Source of the DNA: UBA6623 sp965238125
Lineage (GTDB): Bacteria; Acidobacteriota; Terriglobia; Bryobacterales; UBA6623
Assembly: GCA_965238125.1 (NCBI GenBank)
Contig: OZ250179.1
Span: 6,820,001-6,884,000 of the forward strand
Direction of reading: 5' to 3'
DNA length: 64,000 nucleotides
Shown: in pieces, positions 18,550 to 27,722 of the stretch
Position numbering within the stretch: the first letter of the stretch is position 1
How the letters are laid out: every line of letters begins with the position of its first letter
Notes under the pieces: model-generated
The model's database searches: none
What the model saw: the letters and a program-made list of their open reading frames with translations, nothing else
Told to the model about the DNA's origin: nothing
Translations under genes and position numbers: made by a program

Positions 18550-20070
18550 CTAGACCCGCCTGACGGAGACCGAGTCGGCGGTGTTGCCTGCCGTGTCGAC
18601 GGCGCGCACGCGGTACCAGACGCCGCCTTCGTGGCCGTCGGGGGCGTGTTGATCGATGAACGAGAAGGACTCGTTGCTCGTTTGCGGCGCGAAGGGCAGG
18701 CTCGCGATCTTTTCCTCGCGGCGGTAGATTTCGTAACGCTCGATCGGGTCGGGTCCCGCGTAAGCGGTGTCCCAAAGCACTCTGGCGCGCGTGTCTTCGG
18801 CGGATTCCAGCCTCACGTTGCGCGGGGCGACGAAGCCGCTCGAGGTGCGCTGGAAGAAGTTTGTCTCGGTTCCGTGCAACGCCGCGACTCGACTTTCGAT
18901 GTGCCGACGCTCGGCCCCGACCAACGGTTCGCCTGCTTGGCAGGCCGCCAGATCGGCGACCAGTTGATCGCCTTGCGGGTCGTTATTCTTGTCGGTCAGC
19001 CCAATGCCCGCAATCAAAGTGCTCATGCCCGGGGCGGAGAGCGTGTAGCGCAGGAAGTCTTCGAAGCGCACTTTGTCTTTCGCGCCGACGCTGGAAACAC
19101 TCTGGCCCGGCGAGCCGGCAAATTTGTGTTCCAATCCGTACATCACGCCGTCGGCGAACACTTTCATGCCGATCAGGCCCATGCCCTTGGCCTTGGCGAC
19201 GGGTAGGGAATTGGTCTGGTGACAGAAATAGTGCCGGTCGTTGGGATTGACGGCGACGAGCAGAGTCTCGAAGTTGTTGGCCGTGTCGCGGCGCATGGCG
19301 GCCATGTGGACGGTCGGGTTTTCGTGGCCGGTGATGCCGAGATGGCGGATCCATTTCTTGTGGCCGGGGTTGAGTCCGGTGTGGTTGGTTCCGTCGCGGT
19401 AATCGACGAGCCCCGCCACGGCGCCGATCTTCGGCAGCGACTTGTCGCCGGGATTGTCGAAGCCCTCGAAAATCGCGTCGACGTCGGTCTTGTGGGTTAA
19501 CGAATGGATCTGCATCAAATCCATGTAGGCGCCTTCGGGGATGTGGCCCTTGCCGTCGCCGAACATCTGGGTCATGGTGCGCTTGAGGTCGTCGATGCAG
19601 GTTTTGCCGTCGCCGTCGGAGCTGCCCATCCGCGCGGAGCCGTCGCGGATCGCGGCATGGCGCAGCATGCTTTTCGAGGCGATGAAGAGCCGGGCTCGAA
19701 GGCTCGCGTCGTAGCCGGGTTCACCGGGAATCAGGTTCAGAATGCGGAAGGCCTTGCCGTAATTGAGTTGGCTGAGCTGATAGATATTGGCGGTTTCGAG
19801 ATAGGTCATGCCGGCGCGGACGGCCTTGACGACAATCTCGACGGCTTCGTCCCCGGGCAGGTCCCACATGACCTTGTTGCCGCCCGCGAGGCCGAAGGTT
19901 GTTACCTCACGCCCGGTGCGGCCGAGGACGCGCGTGGCGAGTTTCTTGCCTTCCGATCGAGCCGGGTGCGACCAGAGGCGATGCCGGCCGTTGCCGGGCA
20001 GAAAGGTCGTCGCCATCGCGGCGCTGCCGGCCCATAACAGGGCGTCGCGTCTTGAGAAGCTGTTGGTCAT
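18550..20070 (-). CDS. Tat-exported aldo/keto reductase with C-terminal fibronectin-like domain
   Basis: 506 residues. The first residues SRRDALLWAGSAAMATTF form a twin-arginine signal. Residues about 45-390 look like an aldo/keto reductase barrel: LGRTGREVTTFGLAGG, TYLETANIY, DLMQIHSLT and HLGITGHENPTVH. Standard AKR catalysis uses Asp-Tyr-Lys-His; here TANIYQLS carries a Tyr and SKSML a Lys, while the Asp position is Glu. The last 90 residues (PRNVRLESAEDTRARVLWD, IERYEIYRREEKIASLP, WYRVRAVDTAGNTADS) form a fibronectin type III-like domain, unusual on an AKR. It faces away from lipA. Confidence 0.85.
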   Translation of the reverse strand: MTNSFSRRDALLWAGSAAMATTFLPGNGRHRLWSHPARSEGKKLATRVLGRTGREVTTFGLAGGNKVMWDLPGDEAVEIVVKAVRAGMTYLETANIYQLSQLNYGKAFRILNLIPGEPGYDASLRARLFIASKSMLRHAAIRDGSARMGSSDGDGKTCIDDLKRTMTQMFGDGKGHIPEGAYMDLMQIHSLTHKTDVDAIFEGFDNPGDKSLPKIGAVAGLVDYRDGTNHTGLNPGHKKWIRHLGITGHENPTVHMAAMRRDTANNFETLLVAVNPNDRHYFCHQTNSLPVAKAKGMGLIGMKVFADGVMYGLEHKFAGSPGQSVSSVGAKDKVRFEDFLRYTLSAPGMSTLIAGIGLTDKNNDPQGDQLVADLAACQAGEPLVGAERRHIESRVAALHGTETNFFQRTSSGFVAPRNVRLESAEDTRARVLWDTAYAGPDPIERYEIYRREEKIASLPFAPQTSNESFSFIDQHAPDGHEGGVWYRVRAVDTAGNTADSVSVRRV

Positions 20071-20190
20071 GATTTCCTCGCGGTTTCAGGGAACGTTCCC
20101 TTGAAATGTAGCACGATTGCGGCGCAACGGCGGTTACTGAAGAGTGGACAACGACGCCGCGCGACATGGTGTAGATTTAGAGAGCCGACA

Positions 20191-21144
20191 ATGGAGCCCC
20201 TCATTCAGATCAGCGCGACAGGTGAGGCGGTCGACTCGCCGGCCAACGGCGCTTTTTCAAACCCGGCCGGCCCGAAGCCTACGTGGCTTAAAGTCCCCGC
20301 CCCGGGCGGCGCCAACTACCGCGAGTTGAAATCGCTGATCTCACGGTTGGGTCTACACACCGTTTGCGAAAGCGCCGCTTGTCCCAACGTCGGCGACTGC
20401 TGGAATCGGCGAACCGCGACGTTCATGATTTTGGGAAACGTTTGCACGCGGCGTTGCGGGTTTTGCGCGGTCCAAAAGGGCGCACCGCTCACGGTCGATT
20501 ATGACGAGCCCCGCCGTGTCGCCGCCGCCGTGGCCGCCATGGGATTGCGCTACGCCGTGGTCACGAGCGTGAACCGCGACGATCGGCGCGACGGCGGGGC
20601 GGAGATTTTCGCGAGGACGATCGAGGCGATTCGTGAACGCAACCCCGGCTGCCGGGTCGAGGTCTTGGTGCCCGATTTTCAGGGCTCTCATACCGCGATG
20701 GAAACGGTCTTGGCGGCGCGGCCGGATGTGCTGAATCACAACATCGAGACGGTCCCGCGTCTCTATCGGACAGTACGGATCGGGTCGCGTTACGAGCGCT
20801 CGCTCGATATGTTGGCAACAGCCAAGCGCTTGGCGCCCGACAGCCCCACGAAGTCGGGGATGATGCTCGGACTCGGCGAGCGGCACGATGAGGTCCTCGA
20901 TGTGATGCGCGACTTGGCGGGTCACGGCGTGGATATCCTAACGCTGGGCCAGTATTTGCGCCCCTCCCGCGATCACCTGCCGATTGAGCGCTACTACACG
21001 CCGAGTGAATTTGCCGCGTATCGCGAGGCCGGGCAAGAGTTGGGTTTCCGGCATGTCGAGGCGGGGGCGTTGGTGCGGAGTTCCTACCACGCGGATGAGA
21101 GCGCTGCGTCGGCCGGAGCCGGGGTCGCGGCGGCGGTCGGTTGA
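20191..21144 (+). CDS. lipA: Lipoyl synthase
   Basis: 317 residues from ATG 20191. Radical-SAM enzyme that inserts two sulfurs into octanoyl chains on lipoyl domains. Both clusters are visible: the auxiliary cluster cysteines 59, 64 and 70 in TVCESAACPNVGDCW, and the radical-SAM CxxxCxxC at 85, 89 and 92 in CTRRCGFCAV. Further signatures are VTSVNRDDRRDGGA, PDVLNHNIETVPRLY, KSGMMLGLGE and LTLGQYLRPS. Length is standard. A Ser near the C-terminal end (RSSYHA) matches the conserved RSSY. lipB is not adjacent; the downstream sulfatase-modifying-like gene starts 40 bases later. Confidence 0.97.
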   Translation: MEPLIQISATGEAVDSPANGAFSNPAGPKPTWLKVPAPGGANYRELKSLISRLGLHTVCESAACPNVGDCWNRRTATFMILGNVCTRRCGFCAVQKGAPLTVDYDEPRRVAAAVAAMGLRYAVVTSVNRDDRRDGGAEIFARTIEAIRERNPGCRVEVLVPDFQGSHTAMETVLAARPDVLNHNIETVPRLYRTVRIGSRYERSLDMLATAKRLAPDSPTKSGMMLGLGERHDEVLDVMRDLAGHGVDILTLGQYLRPSRDHLPIERYYTPSEFAAYREAGQELGFRHVEAGALVRSSYHADESAASAGAGVAAAVG

Positions 21145-21184
21145 TGTAAGATGTCGGGGCGCGGCGGGCGCGCTTTTCGAGCCC

Positions 21185-21952
21185 ATGCGAATTGCATTGC
21201 TGCTTCCGTTGTTTCTGCTCACCGCCTCGGCCGAGGAGCCGGAGACGGTGTTCATCCCGGGCGGCGATTTCTTGCGGGGACGATCGCATTCGCTTCCCGA
21301 CGACGGGTTGATCTGGTTTCCCAACTTGCTCAAGGACTCGCGCCCGGTGCGGAGCGTCACCGTAGACCCCTTCTATCTCGACAAGCGCGAGACGACCAAC
21401 CGCGAGTTCGAGCGGTTTCTCGCCGCCTCGGGCGGAAAGGCGCCCTACTATTGGCCCGACTCGAAGCCGCTGGCGGGCAAGGAGAATCATCCCGTCGTGA
21501 ACGTCACCTGGGATGAAGCCAACGCTTATTGTGAATGGGCGGGCAAGCGGCTGCCCACCGAGGCTGAGTGGGAGCGCGCGGCACGCGGCCTTCGCGACGG
21601 GCTCAAATATCCTTGGGGTGATGCCGATCCCGAGAAGGACAAACTTGCACGCTACGACGGCATCGACGGACCGGGCGAGGTCTGCGCATTTCCGGAAAGC
21701 GCTTTTGGGCTCTGCGACATGGTCGGCAATGTCTGGGAGTGGTGTTCGGATTGGTACGCGAAGGACTATTACAAAGAGGCGCCGGAGCAGAATCCAGCCG
21801 GGCCCGAGGAAGGGCTCTACCGGGTTTTACGCGGCGGTTCGTGGTTGGACCCGCCGAAGTATCTGACCTGTTCGCTGCGGAGTTTCGCGCGCGCCGTGGA
21901 ACGCAGCCCGACGATCGGCTTTCGCTGCGCGACGGATTTTCCGCAGCGCTGA
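21185..21952 (+). CDS. Secreted formylglycine-generating-enzyme-like (FGE-sulfatase/SUMF1 domain) protein
   Basis: 255 residues from ATG 21185 with a short signal peptide (IALLLPLFLLTASAEE). The FGE domain fills the rest: VFIPGGDFLRGRS, VDPFYLDKRETTNREFERFL, HPVVNVTWDEANAYCEWAG, RLPTEAEWERAARG, YPWGD, GLCDMVGNVWEWCSDWY and RVLRGGSW. True FGEs use two active-site cysteines near the C-terminus; here CSLRSFARA and FRCATDF are present, but the classic Cys-x-x-x-x-Cys spacing is not evident. It may instead be a non-enzymatic or different-substrate relative. No sulfatase gene lies near. Confidence 0.85.
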   Translation: MRIALLLPLFLLTASAEEPETVFIPGGDFLRGRSHSLPDDGLIWFPNLLKDSRPVRSVTVDPFYLDKRETTNREFERFLAASGGKAPYYWPDSKPLAGKENHPVVNVTWDEANAYCEWAGKRLPTEAEWERAARGLRDGLKYPWGDADPEKDKLARYDGIDGPGEVCAFPESAFGLCDMVGNVWEWCSDWYAKDYYKEAPEQNPAGPEEGLYRVLRGGSWLDPPKYLTCSLRSFARAVERSPTIGFRCATDFPQR

Positions 21953-22046
21953 CCGACGCTGCGGACCGGCCTGCGCGACAGACGTCACCCGGTCCGTCGC
22001 AGCTTGCACGCTGCCGCCGTTCGCGGCTCCCGAGCCCCGGACTTCC

Positions 22047-24476
22047 TCACACCCCCTCAGCCTCTCCCGACTCAAACGTCCGCACATCAAAGCTCACCGG
22101 CGGCCCCACGCCCGCGCGCGCTTGGTGAGGCTTCCATGGCTCGCCCCATTTTTCCTCGTAGCGACGACGATTGGCCTCAAATACGCGGCAATACTGTTCC
22201 TTCGGCAACACCCCGAACGACCCGCGCCCGAAATGATGCACAAAGCAATCTTCCGCCGACGCAATCCGCCGCCCCGAGTTGCGAATTCTCCTCGCGTAAT
22301 CGTCGTCCTCAAACATCCCCACGGCGAATAACGCATCCAGCTCGCCGATCTCGCTCCAAACTTCCCGTGACACCACGGTACAGAACAGCGGCGCTACGTC
22401 CATCTCCGTCAGCCGACCCTTCATCCCCTTCGCCAGCGACCGCGCAAACTCCTCCATTTGCCGGCGATTGCGATAGGGCACATTGATCCGCGCTTCGTTC
22501 GCCGCCCAATTCGTCACCGGAATCACCGCCCCCAGGTCCGGATTGTTTCGAAGCGACTCCAACAAACGATGCAACCAGCCCGCCGTCACGATCGTGTCGA
22601 TATTGAGAAAGAGCAAGAACTCCCCGGCGGCCTTCGACGCCGCCAGATTCAAGGCGCCCGAAAAGCCCGGGTTTTCGCTTTGCGGAAACACCCGCACTCG
22701 CGAGTCCTTCTCCGCTCGCGCTTGGAGTCTTGCCGGCGTATCGTCAGTCGAGGCATTGTCGACCACCAGTACTTCGTATCGCGGATGGGCCGTGCATCGC
22801 GCAATCGAGTCCAAACAAGGGTCCACGAAAGCCGCGTTGTTATACGTCGGGATCAAAATCGAGACCCACGGAAACGTCTCGCGAATGCCCTGATCCAAAG
22901 TATCGACTCGGTGTCTCCAGGTATTGGTCGACGCCAAGCTCACGCGCCGCTCGCGAAGCGCCGGGCCGTCTTCCGACAGCGCCTCATCCACCCGCCGCCC
23001 GAACTCCTCCCCTCCCGCGGCGGAGTAAACCGCCTCGCCGAAGCGCCGAAGCTCGGTCATCGGCGTGGCGACCACCGGTTTGCCTTGACTGAAGTACTCA
23101 TAGACCTTCACCGGGTCCATGGCATCGGTCAGCGGGCTGACTTTACGGGGAATCATCGCCGCGTCAAAGGCCGCCAGGTAGGAAGGCAGCTCCGCGTAAT
23201 CCTTATGCCCGAGCAAGTGGACATTCGGCAGTTCCGCCAACCCCGAAAGTTGCTCCCGCACCGAGGGTTCCCCCAGCGCGGGAAACCGGCTCGCGGCCGC
23301 TTCGGGGCCGAGCGTCGGGTCCCGCTCGAGCCCGATCCCCCCGACCAACACGAACGAAACATCGGGCCTCGCGCGGGCTACCTCACTCACCAGATCGAAA
23401 TCGAACCACTCGGCCAACGCGCCGATGTAGCCCACGATCGGCCGCCGGATCTCGGCCAACTCCGCGTTCGCCTCCGCCGAGGCGAAATGCTCGAAATCCG
23501 CCGCGTTGGGCACCAGCAGCACCGTGTCCCCGAACTGCTGCTGCTTCTCGACCAGAGCCGTGCTGCTCGCCGTCAGCAAGTCGCAGGCGGCCGGCGACTC
23601 GCGGTTTCGTGTCCCGGCGATCCCGGGCATTCGCTCCCAGTCGTCGATCGCGTCATAGACGAGCTTGGTTCCCCTCCGCCTTCGCAACCGGTCGGCCACG
23701 GGAAACCAGCCGGGCAACTCGACGATCGTCGCGCTTTCGGCGACATCCCAAGCCTCGAAGAGCTCTTCGAGACAAGCGGCCGCGCGGTCCGCGTCGGCTG
23801 CGGCGAAAGATTCCTCGAAAAGGTCCGGGCAAGGGGCGCGCAGGCGGATCTCCCAGAGGTTTTCACTGAGCGGCCGAGCCTCGAAGCCGCGCGAGGCCGC
23901 CGGAGGAAGTCGCCGACCTGGGCTCACCCAAAACACGCGCCGGCCTTGGCGGGCGAACTCGCGGGCAAGTTGCTGCGGCCGTTGGAACCGAAAATCGAAG
24001 GCAAAGGGGCCGAGAAAGAGCACGTCGTAGGCCGGGTCGCCGGCCGCGGCGCGCGAGGCCCCTCCGACCGCCTCATCGACGAACGGCCGGTCGAAACCCT
24101 CGGCGACGTAATCCCCCGCGTCGGGGAAACACAACTCCTCGTCCTCGACCCCCGAAGGCCCGCCGGCGGTGGTGGAAAGCAACCAGCCGAGCAAACCTCT
24201 GACGCCGCCCTCGGCCCGCACCGCATAGGCCTTGCGCAGCCACAGCATCACCCGCCAGGCGCGTTGGCCACGATAGGTAGCCAACTGCGCCTCGAGCTCG
24301 CGGCGGTAGCTCTCGAGCCCCATCGCCGACTGCTCGCGCACGCGTTCGGCCTGCCGCAGCCGCTCTTCGGCTCCGGCCAAGGCTTGCTCGACCTGCTCGC
24401 GCTCGGCCCCCGAGCGCTCCTCGATGCGGTCCGGCCCGCTCGGTAATCCCTCCGAGCTGTCTTGCGATCCGCTCAT
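22047..24476 (-). CDS. Two-domain glycosyltransferase (GT4-like plus GT2)
   Basis: 809 residues from the ATG at 24476; an ATG at 24536 would add 20 residues and has a weak AGGA site, so the start is unsure. Residues 1-65 are a coiled coil (EQVEQALAGAEERLRQAERV). About 125-510 is a GT-B domain: YDVLFLGPFAFDFRFQRPQ, LVYDAIDDWERM, VGYIGALAEWFDFDLV and YEYFSQGKPVVATPMTEL. About 525-800 is a GT2 domain: WVSILIPTYNNAAF, VVDNASTDDTPA, FLFLNIDTIV as acceptor-metal region, and MFEDDDYARRIR. Such fusions build surface polysaccharide or glycoprotein glycans. No signal or membrane segment is seen. Confidence 0.88.
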   Translation of the reverse strand: MSGSQDSSEGLPSGPDRIEERSGAEREQVEQALAGAEERLRQAERVREQSAMGLESYRRELEAQLATYRGQRAWRVMLWLRKAYAVRAEGGVRGLLGWLLSTTAGGPSGVEDEELCFPDAGDYVAEGFDRPFVDEAVGGASRAAAGDPAYDVLFLGPFAFDFRFQRPQQLAREFARQGRRVFWVSPGRRLPPAASRGFEARPLSENLWEIRLRAPCPDLFEESFAAADADRAAACLEELFEAWDVAESATIVELPGWFPVADRLRRRRGTKLVYDAIDDWERMPGIAGTRNRESPAACDLLTASSTALVEKQQQFGDTVLLVPNAADFEHFASAEANAELAEIRRPIVGYIGALAEWFDFDLVSEVARARPDVSFVLVGGIGLERDPTLGPEAAASRFPALGEPSVREQLSGLAELPNVHLLGHKDYAELPSYLAAFDAAMIPRKVSPLTDAMDPVKVYEYFSQGKPVVATPMTELRRFGEAVYSAAGGEEFGRRVDEALSEDGPALRERRVSLASTNTWRHRVDTLDQGIRETFPWVSILIPTYNNAAFVDPCLDSIARCTAHPRYEVLVVDNASTDDTPARLQARAEKDSRVRVFPQSENPGFSGALNLAASKAAGEFLLFLNIDTIVTAGWLHRLLESLRNNPDLGAVIPVTNWAANEARINVPYRNRRQMEEFARSLAKGMKGRLTEMDVAPLFCTVVSREVWSEIGELDALFAVGMFEDDDYARRIRNSGRRIASAEDCFVHHFGRGSFGVLPKEQYCRVFEANRRRYEEKWGEPWKPHQARAGVGPPVSFDVRTFESGEAEGV

Positions 24477-24601
24477 CGTCGTGATGTGTGCCGCCGCCGG
24501 CCGCGCCGACCCAAAGGTGCGGGTTGCAGGCAACATCCTATCCTACACCGGGTAATGACCGAGATCGGAATCGAGCATCGGAGACAGCTCCCGACCGGTC
24601 T

Positions 24602-25048
24602 TCAGTCGCCCTGGTCGGCCCCGGCGAGAGTCTCAAATCGGTCTTGCGGCTCGCTTTCCGCGGTCGCCGGCAACCCCCGCGCTGCCCAGCCGGGGTAGAC
24701 CATGCGGCTGGCCATATCCACCTCGCCGCCCCAACCCCCGCGCATGTCGACGACGCTGGTGAAACCCGCCGCGACAAGGATCTCCGCCGCCATCATTGAC
24801 CGCGCGCCTTTCTGGCAGCCGGTGATGCACCGGACGTCCTTACCGAAGTTGGCCTCAACGATTTCCGCGAAACGCGGGACCGGCACCATGCGACCGTAGG
24901 CGTCACGGTCCAGAACGGGGATGTTCTTCGCGCCGGGGACGTGTCCGGCGTCGAATTCAGGAACGGTCCGCACGTCGAGATAGACGGCGTCCTCGTTGTT
25001 GTCAAGAAGTTCCTTCGCCTCATCGGGCGAAATGCGTTTGATTTCCAT
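24602..25048 (-). CDS. Rhodanese-like sulfurtransferase
   Basis: 148 residues from ATG 25048, preceded by GGGAGAAAG. A single rhodanese domain: EAKELLDNNEDAVYLDVRTV, EFDAGHVPGAKNIPV and the active-site loop RCITGCQKGARSMMAAEIL. The persulfide Cys lies in GCQKGARS, followed by FTSVVDMRGGWGG. Such proteins transfer sulfane sulfur or carry persulfide. The tail of about 20 residues is hydrophilic. No signal peptide, so cytoplasmic. It is the 5' neighbour of the glycosyltransferase on the same strand but there is no functional link. Confidence 0.9.
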   Translation of the reverse strand: MEIKRISPDEAKELLDNNEDAVYLDVRTVPEFDAGHVPGAKNIPVLDRDAYGRMVPVPRFAEIVEANFGKDVRCITGCQKGARSMMAAEILVAAGFTSVVDMRGGWGGEVDMASRMVYPGWAARGLPATAESEPQDRFETLAGADQGD

Positions 25049-25194
25049 GGCTTTCTCCCAGGCGGACCCCTTTTCGCAAGGCGCCGCCCCGCCGCCAAGA
25101 ATCATATCATGCCGAGGCCTTGTGACCGATCCCGCGTGAGATCATAGTATGCGGTCGCGCTCGATCGCGCACCGGGGAACAGGAAACACAGGAT

Positions 25195-26208
25195 ATGCGC
25201 TTTGATGGTTCTCGCCGCTCGATTCAGGTAGCGATCTTGTCGGCGGTCCTTGCCGCACTCACCGCTTGCGGAGAAGGCGGCGAAGTTTCCGGCATGCTGC
25301 GGCTGAAATTGGGGCACGTGGCCGGCCCTGATTCGCTGGTCACCGCCTGCGCCGACGAATTCGCCCGCCGCGCGAATGAACGGCTTGCGGGCCGTGCCGA
25401 GGTGTTGGTCTTCGGCTCCAGCCAATTGGGTAACGACGAGATCCTGCTGCAAAAACTGAAGCTCGGTACCGTCGATTTCTCGTTGCCCTCGACGATCATG
25501 TCCTCGGCGGTGGACGCCTTCGGGCTCTTTGAGATGCCCTACCTGGTCCGCGATCGCGAACACGTCAAACGCATCGAGAAAGCCGTCTTTTGGCCCCACC
25601 TCGCTCCCGCCGCCGAGCAAAAAGGTTACAAGATTCTGGCGCTATGGGAGAACGGCTTTCGCCATGTGACAAACAACGAACGACCGATCGTCACGCCCGA
25701 AGACCTAAGCGGCATCAAGCTGCGCACCCCCCGCGGGCGCTGGCGCATCAAGTTGTTCCAAACCTTTGGCGCGAACCCGACGCCGATGCCGCTGAGTGAA
25801 GTTTTCGTGGCGCTACAGACCGGCGTCATGGACGGCCAAGAGAATCCGCTGGCGCAAGTTTGGGGCTCGAAATTCCAGGAAGTGCAGACTCACCTCTCGC
25901 TCACCGGCCACGTCTACACGCCCTCCTATCTCGTCACCGGCGCCAAGCGTTGGGGGCGGCTTCCGCCCGACATCCGGACGGACCTCGAGACCGTCGCCCG
26001 CGAGATGCAGGAGTTCGTCCACCGCACCGGCGAACAGATGGATATTGATCTGCTGGCCCGGCTCGAAGCGGCGGGAATGGCGGTCAATGAGGCCGACGCT
26101 GGCGCTTTTCAAAAGGCCGGACAGCCGATCTATGACGAGTTCAGCGCGGCTGTCCCTGGGGCCGGCGAATGGATCGAAACCGCACTCGCGCTGGCTGCCG
26201 GCGAGTAG
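25195..26208 (+). CDS. TRAP-type (DctP-like) substrate-binding lipoprotein
   Basis: 337 residues from ATG 25195. The N-terminus has a basic start and a lipobox ending LTAC (Cys25), so it is a lipoprotein. The body matches TRAP binding proteins: LKLGHVAGPDSLVTACADEFA, LGNDEILLQKLKLGTVDFSL, PYLVRDREHVKRIE, NERPIVTPEDLSGIKLRTP and PTPMPLSEVFVALQTGVMDGQENP. These residues include the Arg that binds the ligand carboxylate. No TRAP membrane subunits (dctQ/dctM) are adjacent; an Nramp-like transporter follows 105 bases downstream. Ligand probably an organic acid. Confidence 0.9.
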   Translation: MRFDGSRRSIQVAILSAVLAALTACGEGGEVSGMLRLKLGHVAGPDSLVTACADEFARRANERLAGRAEVLVFGSSQLGNDEILLQKLKLGTVDFSLPSTIMSSAVDAFGLFEMPYLVRDREHVKRIEKAVFWPHLAPAAEQKGYKILALWENGFRHVTNNERPIVTPEDLSGIKLRTPRGRWRIKLFQTFGANPTPMPLSEVFVALQTGVMDGQENPLAQVWGSKFQEVQTHLSLTGHVYTPSYLVTGAKRWGRLPPDIRTDLETVAREMQEFVHRTGEQMDIDLLARLEAAGMAVNEADAGAFQKAGQPIYDEFSAAVPGAGEWIETALALAAGE

Positions 26209-26313
26209 ACGGCACGGAGCGTGTCTCGCGGACCGCGCGATCCGTCGCGGCAACGCTCGGATCCGAAAACTCCTCGACCCTCGCGGTTGAACCCCCGACC
26301 GGCTTCGAGTACC

Positions 26314-27693
26314 ATGATTCCGAGCATGGCCGCCGTCTCAACAGATGACCCATACTTGCTGACCCCCGAAGGCGTCGAAGCCCCGCCCGCGCGCCTTGTC
26401 GACGCGCTCAAGCGCATCGGGCCGGGCTTGGTCACCGCGAGCGCCGTCGTGGGCACGGGCGAACTGATCGCAACGCCCGTGCTGGGCGCGGAAAACGGCT
26501 ATTCGTTGCTGTGGCTTGTGATCTTGAGCTGCGCGATCAAGGTCGTCGTCCAGAACGAACTGGGCCGCTACACGATCGGGACCGGCGAAACCGGCCTCGA
26601 AGCCTTGAACCGCTTTCCCGGCCCGCGCCTGCGCGTCTCGTGGGTTGTCTGGCTTTGGCTTGGCATGTACACGACCGCGCTGATGACGCAGAGCGGCATG
26701 CTGGCAGGCATCGCGGAAGTCTTGAACCGGGTCTTCCCCGCCGTCGCGATCGATCTTTGGGCCTGGGGGGTTGCTCTCGGAACCATCGCCGTTTTGCTTG
26801 TCGGCCGTTACGATTTCATCGAGAAGGTATCGGTCGCCTTGGTGGTTTGCTTCACGTTGGTCACCGTCGGCGCGGCGTATATCCTGATTCTCAGCCCGCG
26901 CTATTTTTCATGGTCGAGTGTCGCCGACGGGCTCCTGTTTCATATGCCGCAAGGAGGATTCATTACCGCGGCCGCGGTTTTCGGCATCACCGGCGTCGGC
27001 ACGGCTGATTTGATCAACTACCCCTATTGGTGCATCGAGAAAGGCTACGCCCGCTACACCGGCCCGCGCGAGGAAAGCTCGGCCTGGGTCGCCCGGGCTC
27101 GGGGATGGATTCGCGTGCTGGGCGCCGACGTCGTCACCTCGGCGCTGGTTTACACCTTTGCGACGGTCGCGTTTTATCTGCTCGGCGCGGGCGTTCTACA
27201 GGGGCTGGGCGTCGTTCCAAAGGGCAATGAGACGATTGGCGTTCTCTCGAACATCTACACCGAAACGCTGGGCGGCTGGTCGACCTATCTCTTCCTAGCC
27301 GGGGCCGTGGCTGTTCTCTATTCGTCCATCTTTGCCGGCACCGCCGCCGCGGCACGCGCCTACGCGGATTTCGTGCGCTTGATCGGCGGGTATGACCGCC
27401 ACGACCCGGCGGCGCGATTTCGTTACGTGCGGATCTTCTCGGCGGTGCTGCTATTCATCCCGCTGTTCTATTACACGCTGCTCAGAGAACCGGTATTGAT
27501 GGTCAAAATCGGCGGCGTCGCGCAAGCGCTGATGCTTCCGATCGTCGGCGCGGCGACGTTGTATTTGCGGTACGTTCACTTGCCGAAGCAAATCGCGCCG
27601 AAAGGCTGGATTACGCTGACACTGTGGATCGCGGCGGCGCTCATGACCGTCATGATGAGCTACTCGGTTCTGAGGCAGCTTGGGCTTTTGTAA
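26314..27693 (+). CDS. Nramp-like membrane transporter
   Basis: 459 residues from ATG 26314 (another ATG at 26326), with about 11 membrane helices. The first helix reads IGPGLVTASAVVGTGELIATP and the sixth region GFITAAAVFGITGVGTADLI, as in Nramp transporters. The DPGN metal motif of helix 1 is absent (GTGE lies in its place), and helix 6 lacks MPH, so Mn/Fe transport should not be assumed. It follows the TRAP-type binding lipoprotein on the same strand, a pairing that is unusual. Weak coding extension upstream to 26221 is not used. Confidence 0.75.
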   Translation: MIPSMAAVSTDDPYLLTPEGVEAPPARLVDALKRIGPGLVTASAVVGTGELIATPVLGAENGYSLLWLVILSCAIKVVVQNELGRYTIGTGETGLEALNRFPGPRLRVSWVVWLWLGMYTTALMTQSGMLAGIAEVLNRVFPAVAIDLWAWGVALGTIAVLLVGRYDFIEKVSVALVVCFTLVTVGAAYILILSPRYFSWSSVADGLLFHMPQGGFITAAAVFGITGVGTADLINYPYWCIEKGYARYTGPREESSAWVARARGWIRVLGADVVTSALVYTFATVAFYLLGAGVLQGLGVVPKGNETIGVLSNIYTETLGGWSTYLFLAGAVAVLYSSIFAGTAAAARAYADFVRLIGGYDRHDPAARFRYVRIFSAVLLFIPLFYYTLLREPVLMVKIGGVAQALMLPIVGAATLYLRYVHLPKQIAPKGWITLTLWIAAALMTVMMSYSVLRQLGLL

Positions 27694-27722
27694 ATATCTC
27701 GTGAAGCAGCCGCCGGCCTGGA

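Noticed and set aside
18461..18775. N-terminal extension of the coproheme decarboxylase by 105 residues
   Set aside because: It overlaps the 3' part of the aldo/keto reductase gene in another frame and is Arg/Pro-rich; the ATG at 18460 gives normal family length.
22458..24446. Plus-strand frame of 662 codons opposite the two-domain glycosyltransferase
   Set aside because: Arg/Pro/Gly-rich mirror of a real gene; codon pattern is that of the antisense strand.
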